Assembly: GCA_037367405.1 (NCBI GenBank) | Contig: JAZKJV010005755.1 | Coordinates: 124,001 to 188,000, forward strand | Length of the DNA: 64,000 nt | Direction of reading: 5' to 3' | From: Ottelia alismoides | Lineage: Eukaryota > Streptophyta > Magnoliopsida > Alismatales > Hydrocharitaceae | Shown here: piece after piece, positions 19,764 to 27,109 of the stretch | Numbering within the stretch: the stretch's first letter is position 1 | Layout: every line of letters starts with the position of its first letter | Program-made: the position numbers and the translations under genes | Notes under the pieces: model-generated | Seen by the model: the letters and a program-made list of their open reading frames with translations, nothing else | Databases searched by the model: none | What the model was told of the DNA's origin: nothing

Positions 19764-21137
19764 CTATCCGCTTTGTCCCTGCAGATCTCCGGGTGCAGAT
19801 AGCGCAAAAGGATCAAACGATCTCAGGACTTGATCTGCGGCTCGACGAAGGGGTTCAATCTCATGTGCGGCTACGGAGGCTTCAGCTGCGATTAAGACCA
19901 GTTCCGTTTGCGCTTTAAGACATTTCTGTCGTTGCGGATCTTTGGTGACAAGGTACAACAATCCGAGAGATTCGACCAAACGCTTCAAAACGGCAACGTT
20001 GCCCTGGGCGTTTTGGCGAATGCGGTCAAACGCCTCGGATACCAAATCTTCAAAGTTGGCGCCCCTCGTAATCAATCCCAGCCGGCCTTCTTTGTAACGT
20101 CGCGGACTCGGAATTGCGCGCGTTGCCAGGTTCACGAGGATCGCAGCGAGATAGTCCACACACATTACAGCAGTTGTCGTGTCGTTGATTCCGGGTGATA
20201 AGGCTTTAAGTGCAATATCGGAGATCTGACAGATGCCGAAACTCGCGTCTTGTTGAACCGTGCGTTGCCTGCTGATTACAAAAAGCGAGTTGATCGTGCG
20301 GATTTGTTCGGTTTCTAGGTTTTGCCAGTTGGCGAGCGACAGTAGAGGCGTGCCAGAGATCACGAAGTCCCCAATGCCACGTTCCATTCGAAAAACAGTG
20401 TTCCAATCACAGGCGAGTTGCAATAGTGCCTCACCGTCCATGCTTTCGATATAGCCCGTTGAAAGCGAGTTCACCTCAGCCCAAGTTAGCTGCTCCGCTG
20501 ACGATGGCTCTTCATTTCCTTCGACTGAATCCGTGCTTTGCCCTAGGCTATCAGGGAAAAGCCGATTAACGGCATGGATCGTTTCTTCTGACACAGCAGC
20601 AATGATGCTCGCTGCTTGAATCGACAGGGCAATGTGATGAATGAAGTAGACCAAAAAGCCGATGCCTACGAATGCCAGAATTAAACCAATTAGCACGGCG
20701 AGGGAAGGAACAAACGCTCCCTCATCTCCGCCTCGAATTGTACGAAGCACCACCAAACAGTAGGCAAAAACTCCTACGAAAACTCCGAGAACGGTTTGGT
20801 TGACTCGATCTCGCATGAAGTTTCGAAGAACCCTGGAGGAGTACTGACTCGAAGTAAGTGATAAAGCAACGATGGTGATCGAGAAGACGACCCCGGCCAC
20901 TGTAATCATTGAACTGGCGACTGCCGAGAGTAGGCCCCTCGAGCCGTCAGCGCCGGCTCCGAAGAAGAGCGGCCAATCATCGAAAAACGTATCCAATATC
21001 GTCGCGTCTATAGCGACGATCACCATAGCGAGAACCACGGATGCCAGGACTATCATGCCTGGGAGAAACCAGAAGCTCGAACGCAACTCCTGCGACCAAT
21101 GACGAAAGAGCAAAACGCTCACGCGGAAGTTCTTCAT
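19764..21137 (-). CDS. DUF2254 family membrane protein
   Basis: About 457 residues from the ATG at 21137; the frame is open 18 codons further, to 21191. Four strongly hydrophobic segments occupy the N-terminal 190 residues (FWFLPGMIVLASVVLAMVIV, ASSMITVAGVVFSITIVALS, VNQTVLGVFVGVFAYCLVVL, LAVLIGLILAFVGIGFLVYF). A soluble domain with DISLKALSPGINDTTTA-like sequence (DIALKALSPGINDTTTA) follows, the hallmark of DUF2254. It sits in the inner membrane; the role is unknown. It has no clear operon partner. Confidence 0.9.
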   Translation of the reverse strand: MKNFRVSVLLFRHWSQELRSSFWFLPGMIVLASVVLAMVIVAIDATILDTFFDDWPLFFGAGADGSRGLLSAVASSMITVAGVVFSITIVALSLTSSQYSSRVLRNFMRDRVNQTVLGVFVGVFAYCLVVLRTIRGGDEGAFVPSLAVLIGLILAFVGIGFLVYFIHHIALSIQAASIIAAVSEETIHAVNRLFPDSLGQSTDSVEGNEEPSSAEQLTWAEVNSLSTGYIESMDGEALLQLACDWNTVFRMERGIGDFVISGTPLLSLANWQNLETEQIRTINSLFVISRQRTVQQDASFGICQISDIALKALSPGINDTTTAVMCVDYLAAILVNLATRAIPSPRRYKEGRLGLITRGANFEDLVSEAFDRIRQNAQGNVAVLKRLVESLGLLYLVTKDPQRQKCLKAQTELVLIAAEASVAAHEIEPLRRAADQVLRSFDPFALSAPGDLQGQSG

Positions 21138-21374
21138 TTGCCAAATTTTTTTGTGAGCAGATAAGGGTCTGATATTCGGAATTCTAAGCACATGCCTGTT
21201 TTGAGTTCTTTGTTAACAAGCCTGAACGCATTATAGGATGCTGCTCAAGTCCGCCGAGTGAAGCGATTTTCCGGTCCAAGTGGCAAAGGGCCGGCGACAG
21301 TTCGTGAAACAAAACCAAATCAGCACTTTCGGCAACGAGTCAATTTGCTCATCGTTTACATACCTCAGATTGGT

Positions 21375-21897
21375 TTACGTAGGCTTCGTTTTGGGTAAAG
21401 CGGTTCCAACAATTCTGAAGGACGGGCCCGGCGTTGATGGCCGGTTCGTGATCGGCTGTTGCTTGCCCGTAATCATTCCATCTCCAGTCTCCGCTTTACT
21501 TAACGACGGGTCCCACCGATCCCGACCAGCGATGGCCACGTGTTCCCCATCAATCAAAATGATCGTCTCTTCAGGATTGCGGAACTCAAAATCGACTTTG
21601 GGAAATAGAGTTTTCACAGGAGGTTGAATGCCAATCCAAATGGCACGTTGAGGCAACGGCTCGGGCATGCCATCGATCAACTTCGGTCGCTTGCTTGATC
21701 TTCTCGATATAGTCAGCAAGTTCTATGGCGGCAGCACGCGTGCGAGGTGAAGCGTTGGCCGCGACGACGATAGGTGCTGCCTCCACACCTGGCTTAACGA
21801 TCACCATCTCTGCGTGGAGTGGTGAGCTATACCAAATGCCGATAAACATGATGGCTAACCAAATGGCAGAGGATGGCCAACGCGATTTATCGTTCAT
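21375..21897 (-). pseudogene. Relic of a secreted DUF4838 / alpha-glucuronidase-like protein, frameshifted and truncated
   Basis: From 21897 a signal peptide and the start of an N-terminal domain are read (VAANASPRTRAAAIELADYI). The conserved sequence then continues in another frame (PLPQRAIWIGIQPPVKTLF, VAIAGRDRWDP, TGKQQ), so a frameshift lies near 21685. After about 160 residues the homology stops, whereas relatives have 600 or more. The first ATG overlaps the end of the methyltransferase gene by 11 bases. It is clearly inactive as a full enzyme. Confidence 0.7.
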
Positions 21898-22522
21898 GAA
21901 TGTCTCCTGACGCAGGTCTCACTAACGTCACTTCAGCGAATGCCTTCGACATTTTAAATAACCTGTTCTGTGACACAAGCTTCAAGCCAACCTTCTCTGC
22001 ACTTTCAATGAACCGATTAGGTTGATGGATCGTCATGACTTGGCGAAGGGCATGAAGCGATTCGACGCCAGTATTTGTAATGTTTCCTTTTGGAGACGGT
22101 TGCTGGAGCAAAGCGATAAGTTGGCCACGAGGCGAAAGATGACGCGCGATACATTCAAGCGACTGATGAAGATCTGCGTATTCAAAGAACAATGCGCCGT
22201 AGACGAGATCAAATCGCATATCCAATGCGAACTGTTCCGGAAAACTGCAGCAAATTGTTTTCAAAGGTAGGTGAGAATACTGCTTCGCAAGAATCTTTAA
22301 ATAGTCAGGGTTGACGTCAACCGCGACAATCTCACGGACAGTCGTTAGTCCGGGACCCGAAAGGCCGTTTCCAACTCCGGCACCGAGAAACAGTAGTGTT
22401 TGGGGGCAAACACGTGCCAAGCACTCCGCAAAGTGATCGCGCAGCAACTCGCCTTGCGCGACCAGCTCATGTTCCATGTGCCTCATGTAGTCATCAGCGG
22501 GAATACTTAACCACGGATTCAT
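21887..22522 (-). CDS. SAM-dependent class I methyltransferase
   Basis: The 211-residue protein has motif I LLFLGAGVGNGLSG near residue 45, the acidic ribose-binding turn IVAVDVNPDYL, motif II FDLVYGALFFEYADL and motif III HLSPRGQLIALLQQPS. The order and spacing fit the Rossmann-like methyltransferases. The C-terminal FAEVTLVRP strand completes the fold. The substrate is unknown. It is followed, with overlap, by the DUF4838-like relic. A cluster of palindromic repeats lies directly upstream at 22540-22681 and may affect its expression. Confidence 0.82.
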   Translation of the reverse strand: MNPWLSIPADDYMRHMEHELVAQGELLRDHFAECLARVCPQTLLFLGAGVGNGLSGPGLTTVREIVAVDVNPDYLKILAKQYSHLPLKTICCSFPEQFALDMRFDLVYGALFFEYADLHQSLECIARHLSPRGQLIALLQQPSPKGNITNTGVESLHALRQVMTIHQPNRFIESAEKVGLKLVSQNRLFKMSKAFAEVTLVRPASGDIHER

Positions 22523-22539
22523 ATTGGAAGAATTCTCCG

Positions 22540-22681
22540 CGCTGGTGTTCCAGCTTCAGCTGGCTCTTACCTATAGAGGAGATCGGCTAAAGCCTCCACA
22601 CCAGCGCACTAGAGGAGATCGGCTGAAGCGTCCACACTAGCGCATTAGAGGAGATCGGCTGAAGCCTCCACACCAGCAGCA
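22540..22681. repeat. Composite palindromic repeat: CGCTGG copy plus three 36-bp tandem units
   Basis: 22540-22563 is a third identical copy of the CGCTGG element. It is followed by three tandem 36-bp units (22574-22609, 22610-22645, 22646-22681) starting TAGAGGAGATCGGCT and ending CACCAGCG or a variant. On the minus strand these units read as diverged relatives of the same element (CGCTGGTGT with a GGC-TTCA-GCC hairpin). The whole is a set of inverted and tandem copies. Confidence 0.8.
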
Positions 22682-23124
22682 ACACATGCTTTCAGCATCG
22701 CTGCCAAAGGCTCCGGATCGGCCAAACGATGATCGCTACCAACTTCAATGAGCGTGGCACCCGATCGGCGAGCAAGCTCCTCGGAGTCAGCAAAAGGTAT
22801 GACATCATCCGCTTTGCTATGAAGGATCACGGTATTTGATCTTACCGTATTTACTGCACCCCAATTCTTCCAAGCAGGGCAAAGCAAAATTAGTTTGGCA
22901 TTGCCGCTGTTGATGTTCATGGCAACGGCACCGCCACGAGAGCTTCCTACGACCACGTGTGGTCGGTGATTATCGAACTCCGCTTGCGCGACTGCAACAG
23001 CCGCATCAAAGTCATCATCATCGAGCGCCGGGTTGATCACTTCATGACCATGGCTCTTCAAGTAACTCGGTTTCACACCACCCGGAACGCTGCGCCAACC
23101 GTGAAGGAACAGGATCTTCAACAT
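22645..23124 (-). CDS. Small alpha/beta hydrolase (YqiA/RBBP9-like esterase)
   Basis: The start at 23124 gives MLKILFLHGWRSVPGG, the HG oxyanion motif expected at the N-terminus; an upstream Met at 23202 would put this motif too far in. The 159-residue protein has nucleophile VVGSSRGG near residue 66, a catalytic Asp in SKADDVIPF and His in GSDHRLADP: a full triad. Its last 11 residues (AAGVEASADLL) and stop are encoded by the tandem repeat at 22646-22681, so the natural C-terminus was probably replaced. It is a cytoplasmic esterase of unknown substrate. Confidence 0.75.
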   Translation of the reverse strand: MLKILFLHGWRSVPGGVKPSYLKSHGHEVINPALDDDDFDAAVAVAQAEFDNHRPHVVVGSSRGGAVAMNINSGNAKLILLCPAWKNWGAVNTVRSNTVILHSKADDVIPFADSEELARRSGATLIEVGSDHRLADPEPLAAMLKACVAAGVEASADLL

Positions 23125-23203
23125 ATGCAGAGGCCTAGCTCGATTGCCGTTGGTTATAGGTACGATAGAAATGGATGATGACAAGGATACCGTCTGGAGC
23201 AAG

Positions 23204-23587
23204 CTAGGGATATTGCCTCGTATCTTGCTCCCACTTATCAGCCGAGCTCGATTGAAATAAGCGACCTATGTTAAGCGTGCGAAGATCACAAATTTCCGTC
23301 GCGGCAGGTGCATCCAACAACACCCACCAATATCCTCGCGCGAAGCCGCTAAGATCGCGAAGTAAGGGAGAGGATGCAATATAAGACCTTCGCGTGCTTT
23401 GCCTCTTCGCGCGAGCATCCCGTAACGGAGTAAAAATCTGCAGTGTGCGCGACGAATCAATTACGGAATCAACGCTATCTGGGGAAGGTAGCACTTCATA
23501 GCTCATGCCACCTTCTGTCCAGAAGAAGTTGGACGCAAAGCAAATGCCTTCGAGGTAAGCCTTTGTCTTATCAGATAGTACTAACAT
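23204..23587 (-). CDS. Protein of unknown family, shortened paralog of the gene at 33520-33954
   Basis: The 127-residue protein shares its N-terminus with the 145-residue protein at 33520-33954: GICFASNFFWTEGGMSYEV is identical in both. After residue 45 they diverge. The middle and end here look unrelated to the paralog, suggesting truncation and fusion or fast divergence. Genes of this size and context resemble immunity proteins, but that is inference from the neighbourhood. Confidence 0.5.
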   Translation of the reverse strand: MLVLSDKTKAYLEGICFASNFFWTEGGMSYEVLPSPDSVDSVIDSSRTLQIFTPLRDARAKRQSTRRSYIASSPLLRDLSGFARGYWWVLLDAPAATEICDLRTLNIGRLFQSSSADKWEQDTRQYP

Positions 23588-23640
23588 AGCAATCGGTTAG
23601 GTAATTTAATTCACGGTTCGGTCAACATGGCAATCGAGGG

Positions 23641-24135
23641 TCATTTGGGATTCCACTCATGAAGCTCCGTGGCAATGCGGCTTAGCCAATCCACGAAAAA
23701 GACTGGGGCATAGTCGTTTGGTTTCTGTGTACCCTCGTAACCCCACTCAATGCGAGGTGTTGATGAGTCCAGCTGAACGGCACAGACTGATTGATCATGA
23801 GGAAACTCCGCAAGCACCAGATGTGGACGATAGTACCAACGCACAATTCGTAGCTTCTCCGCTGGCGGGTAATCTTCGTGAAAGATATCCGTATCATAGT
23901 GTGCACATAGCCAACAACCGGTAGCTGGGAAGCGGTAGAAAAGACGAAGTGGCTCAGGAATCTCAGCTTTCAGGTTGCCCTCAAGCTTGGCGATGCCGGT
24001 ATCAGTCCCGAGCTCACAGAACCAATCGGGAAGGCTTTCAAGAAGCTTCTTGGTGGCGTTGCATCGAGACGGCAAGTCAGCTTGAACGCGAATCAGTGAT
24101 TCGGAAAGCTCGTAGATTGTTCGACTCGTGTTCAT
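23641..24135 (-). CDS. SUKH-like (SMI1/KNR4-type) small protein, possible immunity protein
   Basis: The ATG at 24135 with GAGG upstream gives 164 residues; the longer frame antisense to the neighbour is rejected. Sequence such as LKAEIPEPLRLFYRFPATG resembles the central motif of the SUKH superfamily (IPxxLRxFY). SUKH proteins often neutralise polymorphic toxins, but others are regulatory. It lies 14 bases after the phosphatase gene and may be co-transcribed with it. Assignment is tentative. Confidence 0.45.
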   Translation of the reverse strand: MNTSRTIYELSESLIRVQADLPSRCNATKKLLESLPDWFCELGTDTGIAKLEGNLKAEIPEPLRLFYRFPATGCWLCAHYDTDIFHEDYPPAEKLRIVRWYYRPHLVLAEFPHDQSVCAVQLDSSTPRIEWGYEGTQKPNDYAPVFFVDWLSRIATELHEWNPK

Positions 24136-24149
24136 AGGTGTTACCTCAA

Positions 24150-24803
24150 CTAAGGCAATACAGTTAGAGCTTCTCGCTGAAAAGCATTCAGTTCGATGCC
24201 AGGGCGAACTGCTTTGACCCTCGCTAGGGCTTCCGAGGGAGTAGACGCTTTGCCCGCTGCAAGGAGAACAGCACAGGCGACCAGACCGGTTCGACCATGG
24301 CCTTGCGCACAATGGATGAGCACAGGCTTTGGCAAGGTGAGGATTCGTTCGGCGAGTTCTTTCAATTCTTCAGCAGTCGGACACCTCGCATCCAGCATCG
24401 GAAAGCAATGGTAGTTTTCACAGGTGAAAGTCGGATCCGTGAGTTCACAAGTCAAGTCAACGACCGTTCTCACGCCGTCTGGCAACTCATTGCGTAGCAA
24501 CCTTCGCGACAAGAGCAGATCTGAATCGAACAGATTGATTGCCGGCTCATGGGACAAAACCCGGATTAGGTGCCACGTGATCAGTGTGAATAATAGGAAG
24601 GGAAAAAGTATGACTGTCGCAATCAAACTTCGCTTGCCGTTTGAGCGCTTTCCAAAAACTCTCGGCCCGGCGCCAAGGTAGCCGACGGCAACAATCGCAA
24701 ACGAGAGCGCAGGATACCCTAAGCCATAGAACCAGGCCCCACGCTGAACAGCGAACACCAATAACAGCAGTGAAACTAACAAAAAGCCGAGTCCGTATTT
24801 CAT
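24150..24803 (-). CDS. Membrane-anchored dual-specificity protein phosphatase
   Basis: The 217-residue protein has hydrophobic segments at residues 4-24, 28-46 and 63-83, then a cytoplasmic domain with the catalytic signature HCAQGHGRTG (CxxGxxR) near residue 163. It also has an upstream general-acid candidate in MLDARCPTAEEL. This is the compact DSP/atypical phosphatase fold often found in planctomycetes. It probably removes phosphate from Tyr/Ser/Thr or from phospholipid-like substrates at the membrane. The next gene follows after 14 bases. Confidence 0.85.
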   Translation of the reverse strand: MKYGLGFLLVSLLLLVFAVQRGAWFYGLGYPALSFAIVAVGYLGAGPRVFGKRSNGKRSLIATVILFPFLLFTLITWHLIRVLSHEPAINLFDSDLLLSRRLLRNELPDGVRTVVDLTCELTDPTFTCENYHCFPMLDARCPTAEELKELAERILTLPKPVLIHCAQGHGRTGLVACAVLLAAGKASTPSEALARVKAVRPGIELNAFQREALTVLP

Positions 24804-24840
24804 TCTGCATCCTCTCTACCCGGTTGTAACCAGCGGTAAT

Positions 24841-24975
24841 ACGAGCTCGCCCTTTGCTCCAATCAATAAGTGCGCGGGGGATTGCACTTTGGATGGCAAT
24901 GGCTGCCTCCTGCGCTCCGAGTTCTTTTGCACCTCGGGCTAAGACAAAGTCAGCCTGGATTGCGAACATCGTCAT
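24841..24975 (-). pseudogene. 5' fragment copy of the gene at 34705-35481
   Basis: 45 codons (AIQADFVLARGAKELGAQEA and on to IDWSKGRAR) match the first 45 residues of the 258-residue protein at 34705-35481 with only about four changes. The identity extends upstream to about 25018, matching 35347-35523. After GRAR the frame runs into unrelated sequence antisense to the phosphatase gene. This is a truncated duplicate. Confidence 0.8.
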
Positions 24976-25165
24976 TGCTTGGTGTCCACTCGGTCGCAAG
25001 TTTGGTGTGAGTCTTCGATGTTGCAACCAACCGAGTGACTCAGTCTATATCATTTCTAGGCCAGTCAACAATTTGCTTTGGGACGGATCATAGTCGCGCA
25101 ATGGTCGACCATTGCCCAAGTGTTCGTCGCAGGATTGAGCTCGGGCGGTTCGAAAATCAATCGTG

Positions 25166-25279
25166 CTTCACACTTGTCAATTTGATCGGGAAGCGATTGA
25201 AGCGTTCCCTAATTCTCGACAACTGCTGGTGCGCATGTCACGCGCCTCTAGACCAAATGATCGCGTCGAGGAGTTCTGA
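25166..25279 (+). pseudogene. 3' fragment copy of the small gene at 26774-27007
   Basis: About 114 bases match 26893-27006 with roughly ten differences, including the shared run GCGCATGTCACGCGCCTCTA and the end GTCGAGGAGTTCTGA. No start codon or hydrophobic N-terminus is present. It is a partial duplicate in the same orientation, about 1.7 kb away. Confidence 0.75.
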
Positions 25280-25333
25280 CAACCACAGCGCATTGTGGGG
25301 TACCAAACGGTTCAAGCTTGTAAATGAGCCGCT

Positions 25334-25392
25334 ATCATGAACATCGGTGGCTTCAATGACGCCGTGTTCGCTCGTGTCAGCGCGTTCCTAGC
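25334..25392 (+). pseudogene. Fragment copy of the TROVE (Ro60-like) gene 3' part
   Basis: About 58 bases match the TROVE gene around 30957-31015 with two mismatches (encoding [17 protein letters not shown]). The flanks differ. It is a short, recent partial duplicate; on its own it has no function. Confidence 0.8.
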
Positions 25393-25547
25393 GGGAGCAT
25401 GGCGATTTGTAGATAATGCGCGAAAAGCGATTCTCGGCTTGTAAAGCAGAGATTCGTTTTTTCCGTCGTTCTGTTTTCGATCGAAACCAGTTTGTGATAA
25501 ATTGACGAGAAATCGAACTGCTGCGAACTGAATCTGAACTGGTTCGA

Positions 25548-25757
25548 TTAGCGTGGAATATTGGAATCCCGTTTGGCTAAGTTCGCTTCCAATTCCGCGG
25601 TCGCTTCGTCTGGCGATAGCTCAACGATCTCCCCATCTCGCCAGATAACGATTTCGGTATTCGATTGGCGAGCTCGATCGATGACTTTTCGACAGGCAGC
25701 CTCGAACGCCATATCCGCTTTAGCGATCAGCGAGTCTGGAGAGTTGGTTCTAATCAT
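25548..25757 (-). CDS. Small partner protein of the zeta-type kinase
   Basis: The ATG at 25757 gives 69 residues; it overlaps the end of the zeta-type gene by 8 bases. The protein has a helical first half (ADMAFEAACRKVIDRARQS) and a short charged second half (IVIWRDGEIVELSPDEA). Small genes of this form commonly follow zeta-like kinase genes in bacteria and may be antitoxins. The order kinase first, partner second is the reverse of classic epsilon-zeta. The role is inferred from coupling. Confidence 0.6.
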   Translation of the reverse strand: MIRTNSPDSLIAKADMAFEAACRKVIDRARQSNTEIVIWRDGEIVELSPDEATAELEANLAKRDSNIPR

Positions 25758-26349
25758 TGGGTGCGTCCATACGATGCAGTTGAACACGTTCCCACCCATT
25801 GTAGTGCAGGACGAGTTTTCTTTCACCCTCAATCTCAGCGATTGGAATTGGCGGGAAGGAAGCGCCGTCATAGACGCAGACGATTGTGACAATCGGAATA
25901 TACAAATCAAAGAGATTGGCCAATCCACGAGCGTATCGTCGCCTTACAACAGCTTCGGGTATATTGTGGCCACCTTCGCGAACGCGCTTCGCGACTCTCT
26001 GGATAGCCAACTCAGGTGAAGGAAGCCAGATGAAGTACAGTACCACGCGATACCCCAAGCGACGCCATTCGATGATTGAAGCTTGGTAGCTCCTCGCTGC
26101 CAAGGTGGTTTCAAATGACAAGGTCGTTCGAGTTGCCACCGACTCATCGATTCGCTTCAGCAGGAGTTCTGACGCGCGAACAGCCTGAGTCTCAGGAGCA
26201 AACGGAGCCAACCCCGCAGCGATAAGATCAGCGTTGAGAAACTCACGGCAATTGGCAAACGTTGGCAGGAACGAATTCGCAAAAGTTGTTTTGCCAGCTC
26301 CGTTTGGCCCCGCAAGGATATAGATCGTCGGTTGCGAAGGTTCATCCAT
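25750..26349 (-). CDS. Zeta-toxin-like P-loop kinase
   Basis: About 199 residues from the ATG at 26349, which places the Walker A motif (GPNGAGKTT) close to the N-terminus; an in-frame ATG at 26376 is also possible. Other family features are the conserved NAD/LNADLIA segment after strand 2, FETTLA in the substrate region and an Arg-rich lid (RVAKRVREGGH). Zeta proteins phosphorylate UDP-N-acetylglucosamine or similar sugars; some relatives are not toxic. The gene appears intact and overlaps its small partner. It lies in a zone of decayed genes. Confidence 0.8.
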   Translation of the reverse strand: MDEPSQPTIYILAGPNGAGKTTFANSFLPTFANCREFLNADLIAAGLAPFAPETQAVRASELLLKRIDESVATRTTLSFETTLAARSYQASIIEWRRLGYRVVLYFIWLPSPELAIQRVAKRVREGGHNIPEAVVRRRYARGLANLFDLYIPIVTIVCVYDGASFPPIPIAEIEGERKLVLHYNGWERVQLHRMDAPND

Positions 26350-26376
26350 GAATTGGCTCGGCGCGGTCTTGAGCAA

Positions 26377-26773
26377 GTCAATTTTTCAGCCAAGACACTA
26401 TTGTACCACAACCAGTGATTAGATGAGATTGAACTTGCTCGGCCCGACTATCAAACATCATGGCCGTGACGCTCCTGCCGGAAGACGATGTCTTTGCCTA
26501 TCAAGGCGAAACCTACTGAACGGTTGAATTGTAGAAGTAAGACGTGTGAAGTAAAAAAAGGAACTCTCGGATTCACAAGGCAACTGCGTGAACAATCTTT
26601 CCGGGACCTTCGATTCGGAGTAAAATCGCCACGTTGGATCGTCTTGCGAACTAGTCCATTGCGATGGTGGCGAAGGGCATGGCATTAAGGGTCAAGCGAA
26701 TTAAGCAAAGACTTGAATAGGCGACATGAATGCCGTTAAGCACCAGGTGAAGCAAGGTCACTTCTGATTATCC
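26377..26773. other. Non-coding stretch of about 400 bp
   Basis: Only short open frames are present, on both strands, with no recognisable sequence. A 19-codon tail ending at about 26512 could be a scrap of a lost gene. Nothing else is supported. Confidence 0.4.
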
Positions 26774-27007
26774 ATGCGTCGATGGTTAAGATTTTCATTG
26801 CGGTCACTTGTGTTGGCTACAACATTGATAGCCGTTACGGTGGCGCTTTATGTTCGCTATGCGCCCCAACGGCGGCTGGCCAACGAACTCGAACTTCACT
26901 CCTGTCAATTTGATCGGAAAGTGATTGAAGCGTTCCCCAATTCTCGCCAACTGCGCGTGCGCATGTCACGCGCCTCTAAACTAAATGATGGCGTCGAGGA
27001 GTTCTGA
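26774..27007 (+). CDS. Small membrane-anchored protein of unknown function
   Basis: The 77-residue protein has a basic N-terminus and one membrane segment (SLVLATTLIAVTVALYVRY), the FSLRSLLL-type N-terminal anchor seen on many planctomycete proteins. The rest is short, so this may be the truncated start of a larger protein. Its 3' part is duplicated at 25166-25279. Confidence 0.45.
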   Translation: MRRWLRFSLRSLVLATTLIAVTVALYVRYAPQRRLANELELHSCQFDRKVIEAFPNSRQLRVRMSRASKLNDGVEEF

Positions 27008-27109
27008 TTGATGTTCGCCTAAGGTTGCTCTGCTCGGACTCCACAGTTACGTTAATATGCGTTGCTCAATCGACGTCGACCTTCAGACAGACACTAAGAA
27101 AGTGATTTC

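Noticed and set aside
22574..22681. CRISPR array, because of evenly spaced 36-bp repeats
   Set aside because: The units are directly adjacent with no spacers, and no cas genes are present.
25470..25547. Imperfect inverted repeat ATCGAAACCAGTT / AACTGGTTCGAT after the zeta-type operon
   Set aside because: One arm has an extra base, the spacer is long and no T run follows; too weak to call a terminator or element.
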